Below, piece after piece: positions 23,901 through 38,900 of a DNA stretch of 64,000 nucleotides. The stretch comes from Whitmania pigra (Eukaryota; Annelida; Clitellata; Hirudinida; Haemopidae). Position 1 is the stretch's first letter; every line of letters starts with the position of its first letter. The stretch spans positions 2,478,501-2,542,500 of the forward strand of contig JAJTWR010000113.1 of the NCBI GenBank assembly GCA_021613335.1, read 5' to 3'. A program made the position numbers and the translations under genes. The notes beneath the pieces were generated by a model. That model was not told where the DNA came from and did no database searches. It saw only the letters and a list, made by a program, of their open reading frames with translations.

Positions 23901-26900
23901 TGTTAATTTTGAGCTAATCAGTTATATATAATGAATTGAGCCCAGTTTATCATCTATTTTTCAGCTTTCTCCTGCCTTGAGAAACCGTTTTACAGAGATC
24001 TGGTGTTCTCAGAGTTCTGAAAAGGAAGATCTAGCTAAAATAGTTGTCCACAACTTAAAGAATGGACTGTTCAAAGACATCATTGCAGATCAAATGGTCA
24101 CATTTTTAATGTGGATCAAGAAGCATCAACTCACAAGGTGAAAAATATTTTCTGATAAAAGCTGATGTTAAAAGATGACACTTCATAATGAACAATATTA
24201 TTTATAACCCATGACTGATTTACTTAAGAGATTGTAACTCTTCTTAACTAAAGATTAAAACTTGTGTATTTAATTTAAATTGAAATCAATTTTCAGTTCT
24301 GTTGCAAGCATAAGAGATCTTCTGTCATGGGTCTCATTCATAAATGCTACTGCTGAAAGCAATAACAAAGAAGGTAGAAACGATGACCTGACATCATTTT
24401 TGAAGCCCGAATTGGCCTACATACACGGAGCATTGATGGTCTTTGTAGATGCACTTCAACCTGGTGAGTTGAAAACAACATTTTAGAAAATTACCAAATA
24501 TTTTTAAAATTATTTTATGCATCAACTGATCTGTTCATTTCTATATCTTATAGACCAAATTCAAGCTAAGAATGTGATGCTTCATTATTTATGCAATCAA
24601 GTGCAATATGACAAGGATAAAATTGAAAGCACCCTCCGATCAAACTTTGTTGTGAATTCAGACAGCAAGTTCTTTCAAATGAGCTCATTCAAAATTCCAA
24701 GAGGTCCCTCTGCGGACCATCATGCTTTTGAGTTCGCATTCGGTGCCCCAACGACGTCGTCCAATGCTGTCAGGGTAATGAGGGCACTCCAGCTTCATCG
24801 ACCAATCTTGTTAGAAGGTTCCCCAGGTGTTGGAAAAACAAGTCTTGTAATGGCTCTTGCAAAAGCCTCCGGGAATTCTATTGTCCGAATCAACTTGTCA
24901 GATCAGACTGTAAGTTCAGAATTACTTTAGATAAATTGATAGTAGTGAAAATTTTCAATAGTGATATCAACAAAATTATTTCATATGTTTTTATTTCAGG
25001 AAATATCTGATCTATTCGGAGCTGATCTTCCCAAAAATGGCGGTAAATGCGGAGAATTCAAATGGGTGGATGGCCCACTATTGGCTGGACTGAAAGCAGG
25101 ACATTGGATTGTATTGGATGAGGTGATTTGTTGCTTTTTTTTTATTGTATACATTGAATGTTTAGAAATGATTTTGTAATATTAATTATTTTATTAACCA
25201 GCTCAACTTAGCCACCCAATCAGTGCTAGAAGGTCTGAACGCCTGCCTGGATCATCGTGCCGAAGTCTTCATCCCTGAAATTTCTCAGACATTCAAGATC
25301 GATCATAAAAGAACAAGAATATTTGCATGCCAGAACCCCTTGAATGAGGGTGGAGACAGAAAGGGCTTGCCAAAGTCTTTCCTCAACAGGTTCACTCAGG
25401 TGAGTGTCATTTAAAATTTTGCTACTCAATTAAATTTGTTTACTCTTAAATTTGTCCTATTTATAGACTAGCTTTTAACCATTTTTCTTTTAACAGGTGT
25501 ACTTGGACCAATTGACTTATGATGATCTCTTCTTCATATTAAAAACTGTGCATCCAGAATTTTCAGAAAAAACTCTCACTCGCATGGTCACCTTCAATAT
25601 GAGGGTAGGTGGCGTTAAACATGTTATGGAATTTATGGTAATTGTTATGTATAACACACTTACTTATTGTCAAACTGTATAAATTTACAGATTCATCAGA
25701 GCATGAACCAGTCGAACAGAATTTGCGTACTGGATTTCAACCTTCGTGATATGATGCGCTGGTGCCAACTTTGCAAAATGGTAAGTCGAAGATATAAAAA
25801 TTAAATAAATTACTACTTTAAATTGTAAAAATACCAAGAGGGTTTAAGTAATTGAAATACATTTTGATAATGATAAATCTATTGATTTCAGAACAATGAC
25901 ATCCAAAATCCCTGTCGTTACATCGATGTGATTTATATGATGAGGCTGAGAACTGTTAATGACAGACGGGAAGCTGAAGTAATATTTAAAGAGGTAATAT
26001 TATTTTTTTCAGAAAACAGTTACTCAATAAATAGGAATAAGCAGTGAGAAATTAAAAAATACACCTTCCATCAATTTTAGGTCTTCCAGGAGGATTACTC
26101 CTTATACATTCCTTCAAGTGCTCACCTTGTGACCGATTCGTTGGTTCAGGTTGGTCATTCCTTATTGAGGAGGTACCACGAGAACAACAGTTCAGTCCCT
26201 ACTGATAACGAACACCCACTGAGGTTTATTCAGAGCAACAATAGAGCCTTTTCATCACTTATTGAATGTGTTAACATGAAATGGCTGGCTATCATGGTTG
26301 GTTGATTTGTATCTTTTGCTGGAACGAATGGAACTTTATATCTGATTATATTTGTCACTTGTTGAAACTAATTATCGATTTAATCAATTAGGTCGGACCA
26401 TCTGGGTGCGGAAAGACGAGCCTATTAAAAATGGTTTCTCGTCTGACTGGTAATTTGTTACACACAATGCCGATGAACTCAAGTATGGACACTTCTGAAC
26501 TTTTGGGCAGTTTCGAACAGGTGCGCGTCACTAGTTTTATATTTATCATCATATGTTATTACATATCAATTTATTTAAATAAATCGTGTGCAGGCGTCCT
26601 TCCGTAGGAAGATAGAGACCTTTATACAGCATTGGTCGGTTGTTGTTGAGAAGATTAATCACGAATGCGGGCAACAACTTGAGGAACTGTGGGCAGAATT
26701 CGTCAACTCGCAAAAAGGTATTCTTCTGATTACAAATACTGTTGGAACTTTAATTTGATGCTAACTTAATGTTATTCGTCTCATTAATTAGCATAATTAA
26801 ATGACCAATAATATTTCCAGCAATCACGCTTCAAAAGGAAGAAATTGGAACATCTGAAATTGGAGTGGAAATCTTGGAAAGAATTAAGGGTGCCTTAATT

Positions 26901-29900
26901 TCTATCAACAAACAGATTGGTAAGCTATATTGATTTATTTACATTTATATTTTTTAATTTACGTAATATTTTTATTTTTATTTAATGTAAATAGTTATAA
27001 TATATAATGACTTGTTATTTCTTCCAGGCACCAAAACTTATTCTTCTGACTTCGAGGATGCAGTTTCTTCCATGCAGGAATCCTGTTCCAAATTTGAATG
27101 TGGGCAGTTTCAATGGGTAGAGAGTCTGTTGCTCACCTGTATGAGAAAGGGATGGTGGATTGTACTGGATAACATCAATTTCTGCAGGTAAAGAATGAAT
27201 TAATGAATTTGCAGTGGTTTTTATGATTTTCTTGATCCGTTTCCATCCATATTGTTCTTATTAATATTAATCCATGTGATGTGATTATTTCTTCAGTGCA
27301 TCGGTGTTGGACCGACTGAACGGTGTCTTAGAACCAAATGGTGTCCTGACACTGGATGAACTTGGTGCAGGTGATGACGGACAGATTCCAGAGATTATAC
27401 CTCATCCCAACTTCAGGTAAGTATAATAATAATATCAGCCCAGATAAAACTCTGATTAAATGTGTTTTTTATGATACCCAACTGCTTAGCAATGAAGCGA
27501 CTAAATTATTTTCCTTTATTTTAATCTTAATTGTCCAAATGATTTAGTATGGTATTCATGTAATCGATTCATTTGTGTATCTTGTGTTAATAATAATTAA
27601 CTACCATTATCACAGGATTTTTGTTACCATGGATCCAATGAAGGGAGAAATATCAAGAGCCATGCGAAATAGAGGAATTGAAATATGCATGATGCCAATA
27701 ACAGTAAGATTTATTTGTTATTAAATTACACATTTATTATTGGAACATACAATAGACTTGATGATCACGAATGTTATTTTCAACAGGTAAATGATTCAAC
27801 AAGTCTTGAAGACTTGACTGGTCTGATTCACGACAGTGGCCTTAATCCAACTGCAATTCAGAAAGTCCGACATTTCTACTGGGAATCTAAAAGTCAGGGT
27901 TTGACATCAGATGTCGGTAGCCTCATCAGAGCTTGCAGGTTGACAAAAATGGGAATGAATTCCAAAATCAATAAGAATGAAGTACAGAGCATGAAAAATG
28001 CCTTCTTGTTAACATATGTCGATGGATGTCATGATATTGAGTCCAAGAAGGTATGTTGATTTTTGCCACAAAAAGTTATTGTATGATTATGTATTCCATA
28101 AATTATTAATAAATATTCACTTTATCAACAGAAATTTAATGCTCTGATCAATTCAATGATTGAATCACAAAACAGTTCTCATCCAATGATTTCCTTACCA
28201 CTGCCAAGTGTTAACGAATACCTTCAAAATGTAGACATGGCCTCAGTTGGAAAGGTGTCAGTTCAACTAAAAAGAAATATGCACTCCACTATGTTAGTAG
28301 ACTGTTTACTGTTATTTCAAGTGCACAAATATGAAAGTATTAGTAAATAATAAGCATTAATTCATTCAATTAAAAGTAATGTTCATGTTTGCAGTGCCAG
28401 ATCTCGCATCAACATAGTTACCACCGTAGCTCTTCAGTCAAGTTCAGTGAATGCCTTGAAACTTCTGCCCTCCAATTTAAAACACCATTTGAATGATGGA
28501 AGGAGTGAAAATAATAAGAACTCGAGACGAACTGGCGAGAGGATTATTAAGTTCCTATCCTCATTATCTGACCACAAGTTGATCCATCTGTTTATTGAAA
28601 CTCTTGGCAATTCCCCTGACAAGTGTAAGCTATTTTGCCATTAAAACAATTTAAAACAATATAGTAAGTAAATTAGTGATTTTATAATAATTTTATCTTG
28701 CTACAGACCAATTACCAATGAACGTTTACCGAAGCTCTGCCTTAGTTCGTCTAGGTGGCCTATCGGAGACCGCCGTAAGAACACTTAGAAATATCTATAA
28801 ACAGTGAGTTGTTCATGAATTATTGCAAATCATTTTTAGTGCTGCATTTCAAATTTATTAATAACCATTTGTAGGATTCCTTTAATAACAAAATGCGAAA
28901 TAATGGCTTCCGACCTGAAAGATGCAATTACTGCAGCTGAATCATCAGCAACAAACTCTGCTGAGACAAATAGTTTGATACAATGGACAAAACACAACTG
29001 CACAGGAACAGCCCAAAGCAATTCCATATCTCAACTTGTTTTATACATTAAGCTAGCAGCTGACAATCTGAAGGAAGCTTCAAAAGTACTTTTGGACTGG
29101 GATGATGAGTCCATTGGTCAGGTTAGAAACTAAATTGTATTCATTATCTGAAGTTGAAACTTAATTGTATTCATTATCTGAAGTTGAAACTTAATTGTAT
29201 TCATTATCTGAAGTTGAAACTTAATTGTATTCATTATCTGAAGTTGAAACTTAACTTATTTTGTTGACAAATTCAGTTGATTGATACTTGAAAAGATTGA
29301 GTCATATATATATATATATAATATTCATATTCTGCAGGTATCAGAGGGTATGACCTGGTTATCAAAGTTAGTCAGTTGCCTCGGCAGCAAAATAAGCATC
29401 AACAAGGTGAATGAATCCTTGATACGTGCTTGGCTTTTCGCAACATGGGCCAACGTGAGACTGGAAAAAATGTTCAAAAATAGGTTACATTGAAATTTCT
29501 ATTATTTAGCTAACTTTAACAAACTTTAATTACTTAATGTGTAAATTTAAAATACTTAATGCTTGTAATATGCATATTTAAAATATTTTCTGTATATGTT
29601 CTTAAGGAACGTGACAAACCATTGCAAACATTATTTAACAATAACATTTTTATAATTTATGTCATGTTTCAGTTTTTCTTCTCAACTTTCAAATGTGATT
29701 GAAGCTTTAAATGAGTCTCATGTATGCAGTAAACAAATAGACAAGTTCCACATGGCAGCGATGAATTTGTATGGATGGCCCAATGGCTGTAAAAATGAGT
29801 CAGAAGCCAATTTGTGCTTAAAAGCAAAAGCTCTGTTAAACAGTTACTTTGTTGTTGAAGACAACATCTTAAATAATATTAACTTGGCTGATACCTCTAA

Positions 29901-32900
29901 GTTGCTTAGGTTCCTTAGCAATGAAAATGTTAACACGATAAAGCAGCAATTGATGAATTTCTTGGTTGATCCAAGTTTGACCACAGGTTTGTTTCTTGAG
30001 CTCCTTAATGCTCATACTGTTCTTATCAAAACATGAAGTAAAAGCAAATTTAACTTACTTGACAGACTTGAACCATGAAATGATAGAAAATGAACGACTC
30101 TATATTTATGGGGATGATTCCTTGCATTACGACTTCTCAACCTCTTTCCAGCTAATTCCAATTAGAAGTTACTTTTTGTCATGTCATTCGGGTGTTTTAC
30201 TTCAAACGATGCTGAGACATTCTTTACCAAATGCCGATCATCTGAAACAACTGGAAGATATAACATCTAGAACTTTTACTATTAATAATTTTTATAGCTT
30301 GGCAGGATGCAAATATTACAGCCTTTTAGGAAAGCCATCATACTCATTCTTGGTGAGTTATGCATGTTTAAACTTTCATTTTTACTTACATATTAATCCA
30401 ATACATGACATTTAATAACACATATATTACTGCAACAATGGAGAATAACTTTTTTAACCTGTGATTAATTCTGTTCCAGTTTCAACTCATTTCAAGCCAT
30501 CTTGACTCTTCCAAAACAAACATGCTTACAATGGCTCTATCGAACCTCATAGGAAACCTAGAATTTCATGACATTGGTAAAATCCAAGATTGTGTAAAAC
30601 TGCAGGTGAGTGTTCTTTGTACAATGTGGTTTTGTTTCTTCACATGTTAAGTATGAGTTTAAAAAAACCTCTATTTTTCTAGGAATCAAAGTCAAACTTA
30701 TTGAGTGGCTTTTCCAATGCTGTGATTAGAATCATCCGCAATGGCCTCAGTTTCAAAAGAGATGACAAACCTTCCGCCAGTAACAAAAGTTGGCTTTTAT
30801 CATCCATTCAACTGAAACATGCCACACGAAAGCTTTGCCTTGCCAGAAGTCTTGAGGGATACTTGTGGTCCTACATGGCCAACCAAGAACTCAATAACTG
30901 GGACAATATGTGAGTATTTGTTTGAGTCAAACTAATAATTCAAGCATGTAATTCAACTGAAAATTATTAATATTTCAGGAGTAATAACCTCATGATCTTG
31001 GAGCGTTGCCTTGATATTGTGGCCACTTTGATGAATCACCTTTTGCCGATGTTGGTTGAAAGTGGTTCCTTGTTTGAAAAAGTCTTTTCGATGGCAAAGG
31101 ATTACCTAGGAAAAGCTAAGATTGAAGCATCTAGCCAAAGTAAATTTTGTTCAGTGGGCAAGTCTTTAGGTATGGCATGGCTCTGCCTGGGACAATTGCA
31201 GTTTATGATGTTGTGTCCAAAACAAGGATCACTTGATTTATTAGAAATGGCAAAAGCTGAATCTGATGGTTTATGTGAAATGGTAAGCTTGGGAAATATG
31301 CTTTTTGTATCAAATATTCAATATAAATGTTGGTTGACAGGTCGGAGATATCAAAGAGGAAATTAATATCAGAAACACTCATGCATTTCTTCATGGAGGA
31401 GATAAGAGAGATGATGACATCAAGAGACTAAAGTTGCACCTTTTGACTTTAGAAGAAAAGCTAAAAGGATGTCCGCGTTTGTACAGGCCCACACCATCGC
31501 AGGTATAAATTAATGATTCATTCCCCACTTCGCCCTAGTGAAGAATAGACTTATTGTCTTACTAAATATATAATCATATGTGAGTGATTATAAATTGTTG
31601 TAACCTTATTTCAGTATCCTGAGTTATGCAAAGAAATCTCTGAATTTTCAAATAAGCTTTTCACTTCTGAAAAGCTGATAAATGCTGCTCAAAATGTAAT
31701 CCTTGCCTTTGAGTTGTGCCAAAACGCTCCTCAACAGTCAGATTTTGCAAGATTGTCACGTTTACTGAATGGACTTCAAAACATGCTGGCTCATTTATCT
31801 CAATTTATGAAAACATTTGAAAACAGCTATTATTTATATCACAACTTAAGGACAAGCTTAATGTCTGCTCTCAAACAGGTAATGTGAAATATTCCTTATG
31901 ACTATTTTGTTAATTTACTTTCTATTACTTTATTTTCAAGTTTTATGAATTTGTTGACCCATGTAAGATAGTCGGATGATAATAATGCCTTATTTTCTGC
32001 AGTGCAAATTTGGAATTGATACTTTAGTTTTGTCTGTGGAGACAGAGATGGATAGGATGGATCTATCCAGAGATATTGTGAGTTTTTATATTAATGGGAT
32101 TGCAAAATGAAAATACAAAATTTTTTTAATTATTAGTTTTTTAATTGTTAAATTTAAGTGAATTCTGTAACATTAAATAACATGTTTTTTCTATTCAGTC
32201 TGTTGATGTGGACCAACTGGCATCCTCATTGATTGCATTCCCCACTGCATCATTAAACCAAATTAATGTTTATGAAATGGTGGACCTCTTTCTGTCTGAA
32301 GATTTTCAGATACTGCTGAAAAGAATAGAAAATAAGACTGGAATTGATCTGATAAACAGGTAAGTATACCAAATGAAGTGGAAATCATTAATGCTAGTAC
32401 ATTTGCAAAGCAAATACTGTCACGTTATAGTTTTTAGAATGGTGCATAATATTATACATTTTAGTTTATAAGGATAAAGTTTATGGAATTATATTAATAG
32501 ATGAATAAACCAATAATGTGTGGTAATTTGAATGGCAGGATACTCAAAGCGTGTTTGATGCTTTTGCTGAATTCTTCGAAGATGTCTCCAAATCACCCGA
32601 AACTTTTCTCTCAACTGAATAGATTAGCCACCATTTATCACTCCAGGTGGATTGAGGAGGAGGAAGAAAGGGAGTCAAGGCGGAAAAATGATCAATGCAG
32701 AATGGATTTCTCAGTTCTCAGTTTTGATAGTGTAACTGTCATTTTCTTCTGGTGTCGCAGTGTTTATTATGAGTTAATTGCATCAATTGCAATTAAATTA
32801 ATACAATTAAAATTATTTCCTCTTAGAAATTTACACAAAGTACGAAGCTCAATAGACCGTATAAATGGAAATCTATTCACTTCATTAGTTATGAAGACTT

Positions 32901-35900
32901 CAAGTTCTTCGTATCTGTCTACTTCCAAATTATGGGTAAAGAGAGATTGGATGACACTGAAAATGGTCAGTTCTTTGTTTTCATGTCTGGAAATTTTAAA
33001 TGAAACTTAAAACATGAAAACATTTGCATTGAAATGATATTAAAGTTAAGCATTATTAAGCCAATTTATTGTATACATTGCAAACTATTGAATAATCTAC
33101 TTAAAATAAACACTCACGCTTCTTTTTATTTTTTAAAGCTAACTCCGAACTTGAAGTAGACTGGTTTCCCTATTGCAATTTCATCCATCAACTGACATCA
33201 GAAATATTCAAACATACGGCCCATTTGCTAAGTCAGTAATTTTAAAGTATTTCCTTTCGAAAGTGCTATAATCAAACTCAAAATAAAACTTATTTTATTG
33301 CCAATTGCAGATCCAAAAATAGAAAGGATGTTAGTAGCTCATCATCTGCTGTCATTGTGTTTGATTCAGTCATCATTGGAAGGCAAGGAAGCCTCGAAAT
33401 CTCAGGAAGTATGTGAAATGAATTTTGCTATTAAGTCCTTCTCCAATATTACACAACTACTTTACAAGCTTATTAAATGTCCTAATCTAATATAATCTGT
33501 TCTACTCCCAGAATGTCAACATAAATATCGTAGAATGTCAAAAAGTGCTCGAAGACGTTATGGTGCAGTTGGAACTCAAACTAGTCCAAATTCCTGACAA
33601 TCCTACACTCATTGAGGTATTAAATGATTAACTGTTCAAAAATTCAAATGAATGCAAGGTTATTATGAAATAATTATTTACAGCTGAAGAATTACATCAA
33701 CTGCTTGCTAACTTATCCCGTTGCAAGTCCATCAATGAAATTTGTACTTGGTTTGCATACAATCGTTCGAAACACTCAAACCTTAGGAAATGAATTGTGT
33801 TGTTCATTGAAACTGGATAAAGTGTTCTATCTTGTTAAGGAGTGGAGGGTTGTTGAAATCAGGTTGGTGGTATTCATATTTATTTGTTTCTTGATATTGA
33901 TTAATTTAGTTGTAACTAAACATCTATTTATTAATCTTATTATAACATTTAAGTTATCTCCAATATTAATGATATAATTTAAAAAAAAACCAATGCATTA
34001 TTATTTTAGTGCCTGGAAGTCATTCATGACTTCGTTGGAAATGAAACATGAAACCAACCTTTGGAAGAGATTCTTTGGCATCCTTGGCCACATTAAGTAC
34101 TGCATTGAGGTAGTATATGTCAGTTAAATATATATGTTTTAAATTACCTAGTCTAATATTTTGGACGATATTTATTAACCTGTGTATTTACCATGACATA
34201 TTTAAATTATAACCTTCATTCACTTTCTAAGGAGATGCCAAGAATTGAAGAGACTCAAGTATTAGAAGCCATTACAATGTCATCAAAGATTGGCGACTTT
34301 CAACCTGAGCTAAAAATGCTTCTCTCTATTCACCATTATCTGAAACATTTGTCTAACAATGTCTCAGAAAATAACAGGCATTGCAAAGAATCTATTGGTT
34401 AGTTAGCTTAAGGATTCATTTGAAAATACCTTAAAAAAATTAAAAAATGAAATTATTATAACAATCACACTAAACCAACTTATTTTTGTTCACAGAAAAA
34501 TTAGCAACTATATTTCGTAATGCTCACGATATGAACAGCCTATATTTACCTTATGTAGAGAATATGGTATCAGCTTTGAGAAATAAGATGGAGGTGAAAT
34601 AATTATACAATTATATATTTTTTATGATTTCTAGTACAGCTCATAACATAAATTACCTGCAGTAATAAATGCACGATAAATATAAGCAGTTTTTCATTTG
34701 CCTTACAAGCCTTTATCATCATTTCAGGATAATGTTGAACGAATGAAAATCAGCCAATTTTCAGAAATTAATAAAGTCATGAATGATTCATGCACCAGTT
34801 ACAGGCAAGTGTTGAATGATGATTGTCACAAAGACTTCGGATTCTTCAGAATAGCAGCCCTTACAAACGACGAATTGGTTGATGAGCAGGCACTAACAAT
34901 GCACTTATCATCTGCCTCGTGCCTCAACTCAAATACAGTTAAGGTCGGTTTAATTATTTATTTTTAATCGATGTAACAAATTGCAACTTAATAATATGCA
35001 ATATTACATGCAACAAGTATATAAATAGTCTACTTTTAGAAAATAGTTTTAGAATTTAGCTGATATAAACCAATTATAAAATTACCTCAACAGGTAGAGC
35101 TTGAGCTTTGCAAATCTGAAAACTTGAAAAAAATAATTTCATGCAGTGCAGATATTATAGATCAAATTGATCTCAAAGATTCCATCATTAATCTTGAGTT
35201 ACTTAATGGTTAGTGGAATATAAGAACCTGATGCAGGCCACTATAGCATTATTATTAACCATTTTACATTTTTATACATTGTTATACATTTATTGGCATT
35301 GTGATACATTGATTATGCCTATTTCGATTTATTATTATAAATGTAATCGACTCATTATTTAAGATAATGTTATCGAAACTTTTGGTATAGAAAACTAAAG
35401 TTAAATTGTGATCCATTTCAGGAAAGCTTATTAAAATCGTAAAAAGTGCTGCGGAGGATGATAACAAATCGGTTGACAATTTCAATGAAAGATTGTCCGA
35501 ATCCTTCGAGCATTTAAAGACACTAGGTAAGTGGCAATGCAGTAGCAAACAACATTTAGGCTTGAAAAATACTGTCGATTTTGTAAAATAACATAAATTA
35601 CATGACCTTCTAAATGCAATCATTAATAAATTAAATGTTCTAGGTGTGGACCACGTTAAAGCTTTCAAATTGAATTCCACAATCAGCAATGAAAATATGA
35701 AAGAACTGCTATTAAGCTTATATCAGGCCAATCCCATTCCTAAATGCATCAGTGGTGAAGATGAGTAAGTGCTCGTTGTTGTTTTAATGATTTTTCTGAT
35801 ATTATTGCAGTTTGAATGCTCATTCAAATCAAAAATTGTCAATTTTAGGTCCGATAATTTCCTAGCCATCCAGTTGAAGGAATGCTCCAAAAATGTTCAG

Positions 35901-38900
35901 ATTTCTTTGGCTGAGAGAACTCATTACCTGATTAGTCACGAGGTGTGTTACTATGTCATCAAATATTTTACTTTTAGCCTAACTGATTTATTTTATTTTT
36001 ATGCAAATTATGGAAATAATTGACTAATTAATCTTTTATAATGAAAATTGTTTACTTTCAGAGTCAGTCAAATGAGAGTCAGCATGAAACTCAAGAGGAG
36101 GAATACTCGTCTCTTGTGGACAACTTACGAAACTGTATGGCCGACAACTTAGCAAATGTTCAACAGCTGAAGTATGTTTAAAATTAATCTGAATTCGATT
36201 CTTAGTAATTAATACTTTTAATATTGTAAATCTAGATGTTGTATTTGAATATTTTATAATCATGTTTTAATTAAAGGATGCATTTGATTGACATCAACAA
36301 TATAACCTCTAATGAGAGTCTAACAGATCAAGCTGTGACAAATGCCTGGAAGGTATAACTGATGATTATAACTGTACATTAACAAATTAATTTTATACTT
36401 TTCCATTTCTATTTCTTTGATTTCAATCATAATTTCCCAAAAAAACACTGAATAATTTTAATTTTGTTAAATTTAATCAGGCAAAAGCAGAAGAATTGCA
36501 TTTACTACTGGTGGAGTACTTACATCAGCTGTGTTACTTTGTGAATACTGTTACCTTAAATTCCACTGTTGGAGTCTACGAAAATCAAGATGACAAGGCC
36601 TTCACATCACTGATGGTTGAAAGCATCCTGGACATAAACAAGGATGATTACCTTTCAGTCAAAGTTATTATCAAGGTATGTCCTATATTCATTCACAGTC
36701 AAATGCTAAAGCTAGACATTTGGATGTATTTACGCTAAACTGAATATTGATATATCTTTTCTGTTTTATTTCAGGAATGCTTGGAAGAATTAAATTGTGA
36801 AAACATTTCCACTTTCAATTGCAAGGAAGGAGTGGCAGTAGTAAAGTATGATATTAAACAATTCTTGAAAAATAATTATAAACCAAATGAACTTAATTAC
36901 ATATTATATAATTATATTAAATAATTACATTATTTTTATATTCTAATAACATGGCTTCCATTTAATTGTGATAATTTGATAATTTATGCTATTCTCTGAC
37001 AGATTGTCTTGGGTTGAGTGCCTGTTTGAAAAGCTAAAGAATGTCTTGAAAATGCTTCGATTGATAGAGGATAAATTGTCACTAGTAAAAGACATTGTGA
37101 AACGTATCAATAAGTCGATAATCAGTGCTCAGCCATTGATTGAACTAATTGAAACTAATCTGGATGGCTTTGAAAAATTTAGAAAAGCAACTTTCAATGG
37201 ACGGAGTAAGTTTCACTTTTTACAAGGACTTCCTAAGATATCCTACAATGGCCATCAATTTTCAGCTGAATTAACAGAGGCAGACAATTCTTACCAGTTA
37301 ACAAATTTGAAAACATCCTGCCAATCTTTAGCCAATTTCTGCCTCGAAAGGGTGGAGCAGGTTCTTGCCATAACCATTGCACAAGATGAAGATGGAGGTA
37401 GGGTTTGCTTTATCGATGCATTCATTAATGAGATCAACAACTCTATTTTATTTTTAACTTGAAGGGAGACAGCTGATACCAAATCTAGGAAGCAGACTGC
37501 AGATGATCTTAAAAACACTCGACGTGACTGAGGTAAGTGGAACATTATTTTGCACTTTACTACTCGACTACTTAATTGCTCCTTTCGATTTTGTTGTCCT
37601 AAACAAATTCACTGATTCCTCTGATTTATTTTAGGTCAACAATCATTTGTCACTAATAATTAGTATAACGTGCACTTTATCGAATCAAAAGAAATCTTCT
37701 AAGTGCATGGTTTTGGCAATGCATAGTTTAACAGATATTACTGGAACACTCAAGCAATATGCTAAGCTCTTGGACTTTGTTACAATTATTCAGGTAATTT
37801 AAATATTTTATGGCACAATTACTTTATTAATTATTTAAGATCATTGAGATCCTTAACAAATTAGATAATGAGAGCTAATTGTTATATATTTTTATCTGTC
37901 AAGGTATCAGTTTTAAAAGAGATGGCCAAACTGGAGGCATTGATGTTGATATGTTTGGAGATGTCCACAAAACGTGATAAGGTTTGTAAAATAATTGAGT
38001 GATTTGTGCAATAACAGATTCAAACTGCTTAGACATTTGTATCCTAATAAGTAATCTTAGTAAATTAGTCAATTTTAAAATTATTTTAAGGTGTTTTAAA
38101 TATAACATTATGGTGCTATGGGAATTTATACTATTATTTTTACATCACAATATTTTTTATTCGGGAATCAGCATGGATTTGACAGTTCAATTACCCTTGA
38201 AACATGTGAGTTATGTTTTATCATTGAGATAATAAAGCTTATTCCAATAATTAAACAATGTTATTGTTCTTTGAGCAGCTAATCCTGCGAGGAAAGGCGG
38301 AATTACCAACATTAGAAGTTCTCAAGCCAAAGAACCCGTCCCAAATGACGATACTGGAGCTGATAAGACAAATACAGCTGAAGTCAAGAAATCTAGCACT
38401 GATAATGAGATTAGTGACACAAAAAATGCTGCTGACAATTCTAGTGATGAAGATGGTTCTGTTGGAAAAAGAAATTCTCAGAAACATGATACCACTGCCA
38501 AGCCTAGCAATTCGAAGGATGAAGGAATTAGTTCTGATGGCAGGAATAAGGATTCAAGTCCAGAAGTAAAAAATGAAGATGGTGCCAAAGGACCTCGGTC
38601 TTTCAACACTGATAGTGAGAGCAGTGACACAAAAAATGCTGCTGACAATTCTAGTGCAGAAGATAGTTCTATTGGAAAAAGAAATTCTCAGAAACATGAT
38701 ACCACTGCTGAGCCTAGCAATTCTAATGATGAAGGAATTAGTTCTGATGGCAGGAATAAGGATTCAAGTCCAGAAGTAAAAAATGAAGATGGTGCCAAAG
38801 GACCTCAGTCTTTCAACACTGATAGTGAGAGCAGTGACACAAAAAATGCTGCTGACAATTCTAGTGAAGAAGATAGTTCTATTGGAGAAAGAAATTCTCA

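Noticed and set aside
28387..28437. Acceptors at 28394 and 28400 for a midasin exon
   Set aside because: Both need two leftover bases, but the preceding exon ends in phase 0. The acceptor before 28438 closes the frame.
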